A DNA stretch of 64,000 nt. Source: Catellatospora sp. KI3. GTDB taxonomy: Bacteria; Actinomycetota; Actinomycetes; Mycobacteriales; Micromonosporaceae. The notes under the pieces are model-generated. The model did not search any database and was not told the DNA's origin. It saw only the letters and a program-made list of their open reading frames with translations. Below are positions 1 to 7,789 of this stretch, piece after piece. Every line of letters begins with the position of its first letter. The stretch's first letter is position 1. A program made the position numbers and the translations under genes. Location: assembly GCF_029948125.1 (NCBI RefSeq), contig NZ_JASAMB010000006.1:124001-188000 (forward strand). Direction: 5' to 3'.

Positions 1-1112
1 GCGCCCTGCACCCGAACGCCGAGATCGTCCTCGGCAACGGCGTCGTCATCGACCCGAAGGTGCTGCTCGCCGAGATCGACGGCCTGGCCGAGCGCGGCGT
101 CGACGTCTCGCGCCTGCTCATCTCGGCCGACGCGCACCTGGTCATGCCGCACCACCGCGCGCTGGACCGCGTCGTGGAGCGCTACCTGGGCAACGCCCGC
201 ATCGGCACCACCGGCCGCGGCATCGGCCCCGCGTACGGCGACAAGGTCGCCCGCATGGGCATCCGGGTGCAGGACCTGCTCGACCCGGGCATCCTCCGGC
301 AGAAGCTGGAGCTGGTGCTGCGCGAGAAGAACCAGATCCTGTTCAAGGTGTACAACCGCAAGGGCTTCGACGTCGACGCCGTCGTCGAGGAGTACCTGAC
401 GTACGCGGAGCGGCTCAAGCCGTACATCGCCGACACGCGGCTGATCCTTAACAAGGCCCTGGAAGAGGGCAAGACCGTGTTCATGGAGGGCGCCCAGGCG
501 ACCCTGCTCGACCTCGACCACGGCACCTACCCGTTCGTGACCTCGTCGAACCCGACCGCGGGCGGCGCCTGCGTCGGCAGCGGCATCCCGCCGACCCGGA
601 TCACCTCGGTCATCGGCGTCATCAAGGCGTACACCACGCGCGTCGGCGCCGGCCCGTTCCCCACGGAGCTGAACGACGAGATGGGCGAGCACCTCCGCAA
701 GACCGGCGGCGAGTACGGCACCACCACCGGCCGCCCCCGCCGCTGCGGCTGGTTCGACGCCGTCATCGGCCGCTACGCCGTCCGCGTCAACGGCCTCACC
801 GACCTGGTCCTCACCAAACTCGACATCCTCAGCGGCCTCGACCAGGTCGCCATCTGCGTCGGCTACGACGTCGACGGTGAGCGCTACGACGAGATGCCCA
901 TGACCCAGACCGCCTTCCACCACGCCAAACCCATCTACGAGTGGATGCCCGGCTGGTGGGAGGACATCTCCAAGATCCGCGACTTCAACGAGCTCCCAGA
1001 GAACACCCAGCGCTACATCGAACGCCTGGAAACCCTCTGCGGCACCCGCATCAGCATGATCGGCGTAGGCCCCGGCCGCGAAGAAAACGTCCTCCGCCAC
1101 CCCCTCCTCTAA
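1..1112 (+). CDS. purA: Adenylosuccinate synthetase (5' end outside window)
   Basis: Joins IMP and aspartate with GTP to form adenylosuccinate, the first step from IMP to AMP. The reading frame is open from base 3 ([18 protein letters not shown]...), so the N-terminal P-loop and catalytic Asp/His lie upstream of the window. Visible family blocks are the [10 protein letters not shown] loop, the [14 protein letters not shown] segment, [17 protein letters not shown] and the C-terminal GVGPGREE followed by HPLL. One oddity is [16 protein letters not shown], where most homologues I recall have EGAQGTLLD. A second is [10 protein letters not shown], where TGAGIGPTRI is usual. The rest of the protein is well conserved, so it is probably functional. 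purD follows after one intervening gene. Confidence 0.97.
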   Translation, partial: ALHPNAEIVLGNGVVIDPKVLLAEIDGLAERGVDVSRLLISADAHLVMPHHRALDRVVERYLGNARIGTTGRGIGPAYGDKVARMGIRVQDLLDPGILRQKLELVLREKNQILFKVYNRKGFDVDAVVEEYLTYAERLKPYIADTRLILNKALEEGKTVFMEGAQATLLDLDHGTYPFVTSSNPTAGGACVGSGIPPTRITSVIGVIKAYTTRVGAGPFPTELNDEMGEHLRKTGGEYGTTTGRPRRCGWFDAVIGRYAVRVNGLTDLVLTKLDILSGLDQVAICVGYDVDGERYDEMPMTQTAFHHAKPIYEWMPGWWEDISKIRDFNELPENTQRYIERLETLCGTRISMIGVGPGREENVLRHPLL

Positions 1113-1150
1113 CCCCCACCCGCCCTGCCCCACCCCACCCCCGCTATAGC

Positions 1151-1210
1151 CCGTTGATCATGAACTTATGGCACGGCTCGACGGCGTGTCCTGTGCACAG
1201 GTTCCTGATC
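1151..1210 (+). repeat. Left 60-bp inverted repeat flanking the DUF559 gene
   Basis: Bases 1151-1210 match the reverse complement of 2212-2271 at 57 of 60 positions. Each copy is itself a partial dyad: its ends (GTTGATCATGAAC and GTTCCTGATCAAC) pair at 12 of 13 positions. The pair brackets the 1274-2203 gene exactly, one copy before the start and one after the stop. Confidence 0.9.
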
Positions 1211-1273
1211 AACGGGCGGGTTATCCACAGGGTTTTGCACAGGGGTTGAGCGGGCCGCTCGCTGTGGGCGAGG

Positions 1274-2203
1274 TTGTTCGTCATGCTCGCAGTGCAACGA
1301 CTGGTGGAACGGCAGGACGGGCTGATCACCGCGGCTCAGTGTCGTGAGTTGCGGTTGTCGACCGGGCAGGTCAAGTGGTACCTGCGCCATGGGCTGTGGC
1401 GGGTGATCAGTCGTGGCGTCTACCTGGTGGACGCGGACATCAAGGGTGATGCGCCACCGGGCGCCAGGGCGATGGTCCGGGCCGCGGTACTGACCGGCGG
1501 TCCGCACGCGGTCGCCGTGCTGGAAAGCGCCGCAGTCATCCACGGTCTGCACGGTCTGCGGCTTGACGGCCGGTTGCATGTCAGCCTGCCCGGGAAGCTG
1601 GCGGTGCCCAGGCGGCTCGGCGATACCAGCGTCGTGCCGCACCAGCTCACGCTGGCCGAGGGCGAGGTGATGACCGTGGACGGAATCGCCGTCACCACGC
1701 CGCTGCGTACCGTCGCTGATCTGATGCTCAAGGTCGATCGGCTGGCGGCGGTGTCCGTGCTCGACTCGGCCCTCCATCAGGGACTGTTCACCGAGGACGA
1801 TTTCCCGCGACTGCACGGTGCGCTCGACGGTCGGCGCGGGGCTGTCCGCGCCCGCACCTGGGTCGATCTTGCCGACGGCCTCGCCGAATCGCCGTTGGAG
1901 ACCCGGTCTCGGCTGCGTTGCGTCGACGGCAAGGTGCCGCCCGACGAACTGCAGGCGGTGATAGTCGACTCCGTCGGCGTGGCGATCGCACGGGTGGACC
2001 TCCTGTGGCGCTCGGCGCGGCTCATCGGTGAAGCCGACGGCGGCGAGGTCCACGAGCGGCCCGAGGCGGTGTTCCGTGACCGGGAACGGCAGAACGCGTT
2101 GGTGAACGCCGGTTACCGCGTGATCCGGTTCACGTGGCGGGACACCCTCGATGCTCGGACCATCCCGGCGATCGTGCGCCGTGCCCTCGCCTGGCCGACA
2201 TGA
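1274..2203 (+). CDS. AbiEi-type winged-helix / DUF559 (Vsr-like fold) protein
   Basis: The protein has 309 residues. Residues 1-60 resemble the AbiEi/type IV antitoxin N-terminal DNA-binding region (ERQDGLITAAQCRELRLS... LRHGLWRVISRGVYL). Residues 210-305 resemble DUF559, a PD-(D/E)XK fold related to very-short-patch-repair endonucleases: an Glu in SPLETRSRLR, then ARVDLLW, GEADGGEVH, and a C-terminal RERQNALVNAGYRVIRFTW block. The usual Lys of the E-x-K signature is not evident (GEADGG), so catalytic competence is uncertain. Such proteins occur in many copies in actinomycetes and have no settled function. Start: ATG-like codon at 1274; MLAVQRLVER four codons in (1283) is an equally good start. 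It sits between purA and purD inside a pair of inverted repeats, which suggests a mobile or selfish cassette. That is inference. Confidence 0.75.
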   Translation: MFVMLAVQRLVERQDGLITAAQCRELRLSTGQVKWYLRHGLWRVISRGVYLVDADIKGDAPPGARAMVRAAVLTGGPHAVAVLESAAVIHGLHGLRLDGRLHVSLPGKLAVPRRLGDTSVVPHQLTLAEGEVMTVDGIAVTTPLRTVADLMLKVDRLAAVSVLDSALHQGLFTEDDFPRLHGALDGRRGAVRARTWVDLADGLAESPLETRSRLRCVDGKVPPDELQAVIVDSVGVAIARVDLLWRSARLIGEADGGEVHERPEAVFRDRERQNALVNAGYRVIRFTWRDTLDARTIPAIVRRALAWPT

Positions 2204-2211
2204 GCGAAGTC

Positions 2212-2271
2212 GATCAGGAAGCTGTGCACGGGACACACCGTCGAGCCGTGCCATAAGTTCATGATCAACGG
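2212..2271 (-). repeat. Right 60-bp inverted repeat flanking the DUF559 gene
   Basis: Reverse-complement partner of 1151-1210 with 3 mismatches in 60 bases. It begins 8 bases after the DUF559 stop codon and ends 18 bases before the purD start, so it occupies the purD leader almost completely. Confidence 0.9.
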
Positions 2272-2289
2272 GAAAGGTAGGGTGGGGGG

Positions 2290-3534
2290 GTGCGGGTATT
2301 GGTGGTTGGTGGGGGTGGGCGGGAGCACGCCCTGGTGTTGGGGTTGGTGCGGGATCCGCAGGTGACGGCCGTTATCGCGGCGCCGGGGAATCCGGGGATC
2401 GCGGAGGTGGCGCAGGTTCGGGCCATCGACCCGATGCGGGTTGAGGAAGTGGCTCGGCTTGCCGTCGAGGTCGAGGCGGATCTTGTCGTGGTGGGGCCGG
2501 AGGCGCCGTTGGTGGCGGGGGCGGCTGACGCGGTACGGGCCAAGGGGATCCCGGTGTTCGGGCCCTCGGCCGCGGCGGCGCGGATCGAGGGGTCGAAGGA
2601 CTTCGCCAAGCAGATCATGGTGCGGGCAGGGGTGCCGACCGCCCGCGCGTACACCTGCACCACGGCCGACGAGGTCGCGCACGCGCTGGACACGTTCGGG
2701 GCGCCGTACGTCGTCAAGGATGACGGGCTGGCCGCGGGCAAGGGTGTCGTGGTGACCGAGGACCGCGACGCGGCGCTGCGGCACGCGGCAGGCTGCGCCC
2801 GCGTGGTCGTCGAGGAGTTCCTCGACGGGCCCGAGGTGTCGCTGTTCGTGGTGACCGACGGCGAGAACGCCCGCCCGCTGCTGCCCGCGCAGGACTTCAA
2901 GCGGATCGGCGACGGCGACACCGGCCCGAACACGGGCGGCATGGGCGCGTACGCGCCGCTGCCGTGGGCGCCGCCGGAGCTGGTCGACCACGTCATGGAG
3001 ACGGTGGTGCACCCGACGCTGCGGCAGATGCGCGCCGAGGGGTACCGGTTCGAGGGCCTGCTCTACGTCGGACTGGCCATCACCAAGGCCGGCCCGAAGG
3101 TGATCGAGTTCAACTGCCGCTTCGGCGACCCGGAGACGCAGTCGGTGCTGGCGCTGCTGGAGACGCCGCTGGGCGGCCTGCTGCACGCCGCCGCCACGCA
3201 CACCCTGGCCGAGCACCCGGAGCTGCACTGGGCCGACGGCTCGGCGGTGACGGTCGTGGTGGCCGGTGCGGGGTATCCGGAGCAGGCGCGTACCGGCGAC
3301 GCGATCAGCGGGGCCGAGGGACTGATCCACGCGGGCACCGTCCGCGACGGGCACGGGGTGCTGCGCTCGTCCGGCGGCCGGGTGCTGTGCGCGACCGCGA
3401 CCGGCCACGACCTGGCCGCGGCCCGCGCCGCCGCGTACGAGCTGGCGGCGCAGGTCGACCTGCCGGGCGGGCAGTACCGCACCGACATCGCGCTGGCGGC
3501 CCAGGAGGGCCGGGTCGTCTCCCCCTGGTCCTGA
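2290..3534 (+). CDS. purD: Phosphoribosylamine-glycine ligase (GAR synthetase)
   Basis: ATP-grasp enzyme that condenses phosphoribosylamine with glycine, step two of de novo purine synthesis. It has 414 residues, close to the usual length. Motifs: MRVLVVGGGGREHAL at the N-terminus (preATP-grasp), VVGPEAPLVAGAADAVRAKG, FGPSAAAARIEGSKDFAK, KDDGLAAGKGVVV (ATP binding), and GLLYVGLAIT followed by IEFNCRFGDPETQ (metal-binding Glu/Asn). The C-terminal rudiment hybrid domain ends with GGQYRTDIA. The GTG start at 2290 follows a G-rich Shine-Dalgarno tract lying just after the right inverted repeat of the DUF559 cassette. Expression may therefore depend on sequence brought by that cassette. Confidence 0.97.
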   Translation: MRVLVVGGGGREHALVLGLVRDPQVTAVIAAPGNPGIAEVAQVRAIDPMRVEEVARLAVEVEADLVVVGPEAPLVAGAADAVRAKGIPVFGPSAAAARIEGSKDFAKQIMVRAGVPTARAYTCTTADEVAHALDTFGAPYVVKDDGLAAGKGVVVTEDRDAALRHAAGCARVVVEEFLDGPEVSLFVVTDGENARPLLPAQDFKRIGDGDTGPNTGGMGAYAPLPWAPPELVDHVMETVVHPTLRQMRAEGYRFEGLLYVGLAITKAGPKVIEFNCRFGDPETQSVLALLETPLGGLLHAAATHTLAEHPELHWADGSAVTVVVAGAGYPEQARTGDAISGAEGLIHAGTVRDGHGVLRSSGGRVLCATATGHDLAAARAAAYELAAQVDLPGGQYRTDIALAAQEGRVVSPWS

Positions 3535-3547
3535 CCGGACCCGCAGG

Positions 3548-5122
3548 TCACCCCCGCAGCAGGCGGGGGATGACCTTGCCGGTGGCGGTACGGGGCAGTT
3601 CGCTCAGGAAGTGCACGTCCCGGGGCACGCTGAACCGGGCCAGGTAGTGGCGCACGTACTCGCGTACCTCGTCGCCGCTGAGCTCCTGGCCCGGGTGCAG
3701 CACCAGGTACGCGGCCAGGCGCTGGCCGTACTGCGCGTCGGGGACGCCGACGACGGCGACCTCGCGCACCTGCGGCAGCCGGGACAGCAGCTCCTCGACC
3801 GGGCGCGGGAACACGTTCTCGCCGCCGGAGACGACCATGTCGTCGGCGCGGCCGTCGACGTAGAGCAGGCCGGTGGAGTCGAGGTGGCCCAGGTCGCCGG
3901 TGGCCAGCAGCCCGTCGCGCAGGTCCTCGGCGCCGGAGGTGTGCGTGTACCCCTCGAACAGCATCTCGTTGCCGACGTGGATCTGCCCGACCTCGCCGGT
4001 CGGCACGGGGCGGCCGAACGGGTCCAGGACCGCGACCCGGGTGCCGTGCGGCGGCCGCCCGGCGGTCCCCGGATCGGTACGCAGGTCGGCGGGGGTGGCG
4101 ATGGAGGCCCAGGAGGCCTCGGTGGAGCCGTACAGGTTGTAGAGGCAGTCGCCCCACTCGTCCATGAACCGCTTGGCCAGGCTGCCCGGCATCGCCGAAC
4201 CGCTGACGGCGACGATGCGCGGCGGGTGCTGCGGCACGGCCCCGGCCTCCATCAGGCGCTGCAGCATCACCGGCACGGCGAACAGGGCGGTGCAGCCGTA
4301 CTCGTCGATCGCGGCCGCCGTGGCGGCGGGGTCGAAGCGGCGCTGGAGCACCACCGTGGCGCGCATGGCCAGGGCGAGCTGCAGCGCCGCGTACCCCCAG
4401 GTGTGGAACAGGGGCGCGGCGATCAGCACCCGCTCGCCGCCGAAGTCGCGCCCGCGCGGCGAGGCGTGCAGCGGGATCCGGTCGATGATCGAGACCAGCG
4501 GGCCGAAACCCCGGGGGATCGGCCGCCGCGCACCCTTGGGCGCGCCGGTGGTCCCTGAGGTGAGCACGATGGTACGGCCGGAGCGGCTGACCTCGCCCCA
4601 CCGGTCCTGCGGCGGCGTGTGCGCGATCAGCGCCTCCAGCGCGGCCTCGTCCAGGCGCTCGCACCCGGCCGTGGCCGCGACCGGCGCGAACTCGCGGTCG
4701 TGCACCAGCAGGCGCAGCTCCTGCTGCTGCGTGACCGCCGCGAGCTGCGGCGCGGACAGCGCGACGTTGACCAGCACCGCGTCGGCGCCGATCAGGGAGC
4801 AGGCGACCATCGTCTCGATCAGCCCGGCGTGGTTGCGGCACAGCAGCCCGACCCGGTCGCCGGGGCGGATGCCGCGGGTGGCGGACAGGGCGTGGGCGAG
4901 GCGCTGCGAGCGGTGCAGCAGCTGGCGGTAGGTGACGGGGCCGCGCTGCTCGTCGAGTACGGCGACGCGCTGGGGGTCGCGGGCCTCGGCGGCGCGCAGC
5001 TCGCCGGCGAGGGTGAAGCCCCAGCGGCGCAGGGTGTTGAGCTGGTCGGCGACCCGGTTGGGGGAACCGGGGCGCAGCAGGCCGCGCCGGGCCAGGGTTC
5101 GGACGATGAAGAGCAGGTCCAC
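3548..5122 (-). CDS. Acyl-CoA synthetase (AMP-binding, FadD-type)
   Basis: ANL-superfamily ligase of 524 residues that activates a fatty or other carboxylic acid to its CoA thioester through an acyl-adenylate. The P-loop reads IVLTSGTTGAPKGAR near residue 190. The A5-like motif is LYNLYGSTEASWASIATP near 330. The adenylate-binding Asp follows in LLATGDLGHLDSTGLLYVDGRADD, and the C-terminal lid carries GGENVFPRPVEELL and the catalytic Lys in PRTATGKVIPR. It is transcribed toward purD, leaving a 13-base gap. Its upstream region carries a TTACC..GGTAA dyad (5165-5178) like those near the TetR and thiolase genes. The substrate cannot be read from sequence; long or medium chain is a guess from context. 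Confidence 0.9.
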   Translation of the reverse strand: MDLLFIVRTLARRGLLRPGSPNRVADQLNTLRRWGFTLAGELRAAEARDPQRVAVLDEQRGPVTYRQLLHRSQRLAHALSATRGIRPGDRVGLLCRNHAGLIETMVACSLIGADAVLVNVALSAPQLAAVTQQQELRLLVHDREFAPVAATAGCERLDEAALEALIAHTPPQDRWGEVSRSGRTIVLTSGTTGAPKGARRPIPRGFGPLVSIIDRIPLHASPRGRDFGGERVLIAAPLFHTWGYAALQLALAMRATVVLQRRFDPAATAAAIDEYGCTALFAVPVMLQRLMEAGAVPQHPPRIVAVSGSAMPGSLAKRFMDEWGDCLYNLYGSTEASWASIATPADLRTDPGTAGRPPHGTRVAVLDPFGRPVPTGEVGQIHVGNEMLFEGYTHTSGAEDLRDGLLATGDLGHLDSTGLLYVDGRADDMVVSGGENVFPRPVEELLSRLPQVREVAVVGVPDAQYGQRLAAYLVLHPGQELSGDEVREYVRHYLARFSVPRDVHFLSELPRTATGKVIPRLLRG

Positions 5123-5164
5123 CGTTGGCCGCCTCTCCTGGGACCGTCTGGGTTGCCCGTGACA

Positions 5165-5178
5165 TTACCCGCCGGTAA
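5165..5178. promoter_or_regulatory. Candidate TetR-type operator upstream of acyl-CoA synthetase
   Basis: TTACC-CGCC-GGTAA has perfect 5-bp arms and lies 42 bases upstream of the acyl-CoA synthetase start. It shares the TTAC..GTAA frame with the dyads at 7013-7026 and 27437-27456. Confidence 0.5.
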
Positions 5179-5214
5179 CTAGTGTGTGAAGCCGCCCCGG
5201 CTGTGATTTAAATC

Positions 5215-5273
5215 GACGCTGGCCTATCCAGTAGACGGAAATCCGAAAACCGTCTTCTGGATAGGCCAGCGTC
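5215..5273. repeat. Palindromic intergenic repeat, family B, copy 1
   Basis: A 24-bp stem (5215-5238 against 5250-5273, one mismatch) with an 11-base loop. The outer arm is GACGCTGGCCTATCCA. It is flanked by TTTAAATC on the left and AATAAAA on the right. The copy at 58411-58480 is homologous in the opposite orientation, including the TTTAAATCGACG flank; 25227-25291 is a more diverged copy. It lies between two convergent-lipid genes' ends and may also act as a transcription terminator. Confidence 0.85.
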
Positions 5274-5301
5274 AATAAAAGGGGCAGGGGGTGGGGCGTG
5301 G

Positions 5302-6522
5302 TCAGCGGAGGGAGGCACCGGTGATGGCGCGGGCGATGACCAGGCGCTGGATCTCGCTCGTACCCTCGAAGATGGTGTAGATCTTCGCGTCGCGGTACCA
5401 CCGCTCCACCGGGTGTTCACGCAGGTAGCCGGCGCCGCCCAGGATCTGCAGCGCCTTCTCGGTGACCGACACCGCCGTCTCGCCCGCCTTGAGCTTGGAC
5501 ATCGAGCCCTCGCCCGCCTCGAACGGCCGGTTGTTGCGGCCCATCCACGCCGCCCGCCAGACCAGCAGCCGGGCCGCGTCGATCTCCATCTTCATGTCGG
5601 CCAGCGCGAACGCGACCGCCTGGTTCTCCACGATCGGCTTGCCGAACTGGACCCGGCCCTTGGCGTACTCCAGCGCGTACTCGTACGCCGCCCGCGCGAT
5701 GCCCAGGGCCTGGGCGCCGACGGCGGGGCGGGACAGCTCGAAGGTGCGCATCGAGGCCTGGCCGGAGGAGCGCTTGCCGGAGCGGGCGCGGTCGAGGCGG
5801 GCGTCGAGGGCGTCCTTGCCGCCGAGCAGGCAGCGGCCGGGCACGCGTACCTCGTCGAGGAAGACGTCGGCGGTGTGCGAGGCGCGGATGCCGAGCTTGC
5901 GCAGCTTGCGGGCGGTGCTCAGGCCCTTGGTGCCCGGCGGGATGACGAAGCCGGCCTGGCCGCGCGAGCCGAGCGTCGGGTCGACCACGGCGGTGACGAC
6001 GTGGACGTTGGCGATGCCGCCGTTGGTGGCGTACGCCTTCTGACCCGTGATGATCCACTCGTCGGCGGCCTCGTCGTACACGGCGCGGGTGCGCATGGCG
6101 CCCACGTCGGAACCGGCCTCGGGCTCGGTGGAGCAGAACGCGGCGACCTTCGGGTCGTCGGCGGTGCCGAAGCACTGCGGCACCCACTCGGCCATCTGGT
6201 CCGGCGTACCGCTGCCGAAGATGCCCGCGACCGCCAGCGACGTGCCCATGATGGCCAGCCCGATGCCCGCGTCACCCCAGAACAATTCCTCGCTGGCGAT
6301 GCACATGGACAGGCCGCTCGGGTCGGCCCACAGGTTCGCCAGGAACTCGAAGTCGTATAGGCCGATCTTGGCGGCCTCCTGGATGACGGGCCAGGGGGTC
6401 TCTTCCCGCTCATCCCACTCGGCCGCGGCCGGGCGCACGACCTCGCTGGCGAAGCCGTGCACCCAGTCCCGCAGCTCCCGCTGCTCCTCGCTGAGGTCGA
6501 GGGAAAACTCGAGCGAGGACAT
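5302..6522 (-). CDS. Acyl-CoA dehydrogenase
   Basis: FAD-dependent flavoenzyme of 406 residues that introduces the alpha-beta double bond in beta-oxidation. It shows the three-domain ACAD layout. Substrate/FAD loop: STEPEAGSDVGAMRTRA near residue 130. Middle beta domain: IRASHTADVFLDEVRVPG. C-terminal helical domain: GKPIVENQAVAFALADM, then QILGGAGYLREHPVERWYRD and FEGTSEIQRLVIARAI, whose first Glu is the position of the catalytic base in short/medium-chain enzymes. It precedes the 5' end of no other gene; its own start lies 3 bases after the SCP2 stop, so SCP2 and ACAD form one operon read on the minus strand. Confidence 0.95.
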   Translation of the reverse strand: MSSLEFSLDLSEEQRELRDWVHGFASEVVRPAAAEWDEREETPWPVIQEAAKIGLYDFEFLANLWADPSGLSMCIASEELFWGDAGIGLAIMGTSLAVAGIFGSGTPDQMAEWVPQCFGTADDPKVAAFCSTEPEAGSDVGAMRTRAVYDEAADEWIITGQKAYATNGGIANVHVVTAVVDPTLGSRGQAGFVIPPGTKGLSTARKLRKLGIRASHTADVFLDEVRVPGRCLLGGKDALDARLDRARSGKRSSGQASMRTFELSRPAVGAQALGIARAAYEYALEYAKGRVQFGKPIVENQAVAFALADMKMEIDAARLLVWRAAWMGRNNRPFEAGEGSMSKLKAGETAVSVTEKALQILGGAGYLREHPVERWYRDAKIYTIFEGTSEIQRLVIARAITGASLR

Positions 6523-6525
6523 GTC

Positions 6526-6978
6526 CTAGGCCTTCGGGATGTTGAAGAGGTTCGCGATGTTGGCGGCGAGCGCCAGGTCGCCCTTGGCCTTGAGCTTGCC
6601 GGTCATGAACATCATGACGGGGTTGCCGTTGCCCGAGACGACCTTGAGGAAGTCCGCGGGGCCGACGGTGATGGCGAGCTTGGGCTCCTTGACCGGGGAC
6701 GGCGACAGCACGCAGGTGCCGTCGGCGATGGTCAGCTCGTACGTGTCCGAGCCGCCGCCCGCTCCGCCGGTGATGATCCAGTGGATCACGGCGTTGGTGT
6801 TCCCGGCCCGCTCCGGGCGGAACAGGGCGGGCATCCGGCCGAAGATCTCGTCGAGGATCTTGCCGCGCAGCTCGCCGCTGAGCACCTCGTTGAGCTGCGC
6901 GTCCGACGCCGACTTCACCATCTGGGCGAAGGCCTGGGGGTCGAGGTTGCTGTAGTCGGACAGGTCGATCTCGGACAT
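6526..6978 (-). CDS. SCP2 sterol-binding domain protein
   Basis: 150-residue protein made of a single SCP2-like lipid-binding fold. It has the typical GRIPALFRPERAG-type entry (here FGRMPALFRPERAG), a WIITGG strand and a hydrophobic C-terminal half (PADFLKVVSG, MMFMTGKLKAKGDLALAANI). Such domains bind acyl-CoA or sterol-like lipids and often accompany beta-oxidation genes. The ATG at 6978 is preceded by a GGAGG-containing leader. The stop lies 3 bases upstream of the acyl-CoA dehydrogenase start, so the two are co-transcribed. The divergent TetR gene shares the 77-base intergenic region, which contains the 7013-7036 dyads. Confidence 0.9.
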   Translation of the reverse strand: MSEIDLSDYSNLDPQAFAQMVKSASDAQLNEVLSGELRGKILDEIFGRMPALFRPERAGNTNAVIHWIITGGAGGGSDTYELTIADGTCVLSPSPVKEPKLAITVGPADFLKVVSGNGNPVMMFMTGKLKAKGDLALAANIANLFNIPKA

Positions 6979-7012
6979 GATGTGTCCTCCGATACCTCAG
7001 GAGCCAATAAAC

Positions 7013-7036
7013 TTACGCGTGCGTAACCTTACGTAA
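7013..7036. promoter_or_regulatory. Candidate TetR operator between SCP2 and tetR genes
   Basis: TTACGC-GT-GCGTAA (7013-7026) is a perfect 6-bp-arm dyad, followed at once by TTACGTAA (7029-7036). Both lie between the divergent starts at 6978 and 7056, where autoregulation by the TetR protein would be expected. Confidence 0.6.
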
Positions 7037-7055
7037 CAGTAGATAGGCTGGCAAG

Positions 7056-7700
7056 GTGCAGAGCAGACGAGTCCCCCGAGGCGGCAGAGTCCCGCGCGCC
7101 GAGCGTGAGCAGCAGATGCTCGACGCGGCGGTGCAGGTCTTCTCCCGCCGCGGCTTCCACGCGGCCAACATGGACGAGATCGCCGAGCTGTCGGGCGTGT
7201 CCAAGCCGATGGTCTACGCGTACCTCGGCACGAAGGAAGAACTGTTCGTCGCCTGCCTGCAGCGCGAGTCGATGCGGCTGGTCGACAACCTCCAGGCGGC
7301 CGCCGATCCCACGCTGCCGCCCGACCAGCAGCTGTGGCAGGGCATGCGGGGGTTCTTCGAGTTCGTCGGGGCGCACCGCGACGGCTGGTCGGTCCTCTAC
7401 CGCCAGGCGCGCAACCAGCACCCGTTCTCCGTGGTGGTCAACGCGATGCGGGAGACCGTGCTGGAGGTGATCACCGACCGGCTCGACGCCGCCGTACGCG
7501 CGGAGGGGCGCCAGGCGAAATCAGAGGACATCACCGCGATGGCGCTGACGCTGGTCGGCGCGAGCGAGTCACTGGCGGACTGGCTCGCCGACCATCCCGA
7601 GGAGGACGCCGGCCGCACCGCGACCCGCCTCATGAACGCGGTCTGGCTCGGTGCTGAGCAGCTGCTGCGCGGCGAGCTGTGGCGCCCTGGTCAGGAGTAG
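7056..7700 (+). CDS. TetR/AcrR family regulator
   Basis: 214-residue repressor-type regulator. Residues 15-60 form the TetR helix-turn-helix (RAEREQQMLDAAVQVFSRRG, then MDEIAELSGVSKPMVYAYLG). The remainder is a helical ligand-binding domain ending LRGELWRPG. The GTG start at 7056 follows AAG and is 20 bases after the TTACGTAA dyad. Divergence from an SCP2/acyl-CoA dehydrogenase operon points to an acyl-CoA or fatty-acid-derived ligand; this is inferred from context only. Similar TTAC..GTAA dyads upstream of the acyl-CoA synthetase and at the fabG/thiolase divergence suggest a wider regulon, although another regulator of the same family could bind those. Confidence 0.9.
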   Translation: MQSRRVPRGGRVPRAEREQQMLDAAVQVFSRRGFHAANMDEIAELSGVSKPMVYAYLGTKEELFVACLQRESMRLVDNLQAAADPTLPPDQQLWQGMRGFFEFVGAHRDGWSVLYRQARNQHPFSVVVNAMRETVLEVITDRLDAAVRAEGRQAKSEDITAMALTLVGASESLADWLADHPEEDAGRTATRLMNAVWLGAEQLLRGELWRPGQE

Positions 7701-7719
7701 TCCGCCATCGCGCCCCAGC

Positions 7720-7777
7720 GCGTTGAGAAGGGGCCCTTCTACCACGTAAAGCGATAAGAAGGGTCCCTTCCTTGCGC
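7720..7777. repeat. Palindromic intergenic repeat, family C, copy 1
   Basis: Two inverted AAGGGsCCCTT cores (GAAGGGGCCCTTC and GAAGGGTCCCTTC) sit around a central ACGTAAAGCGATAA. The sequence is homologous to the reverse complement of 37951-38011, including the shared AAAGCGATAAGAAGGG. It occupies the gap between the convergent tetR and lipoprotein genes, and could form a hairpin that terminates both transcripts. Confidence 0.85.
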
Positions 7778-7789
7778 CTGAACGGCGGG

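Noticed and set aside
1113..2289. Insertion sequence
   Set aside because: Inverted repeats are present, but the enclosed gene has no transposase motif and no target duplication was seen; listed as a finding instead.
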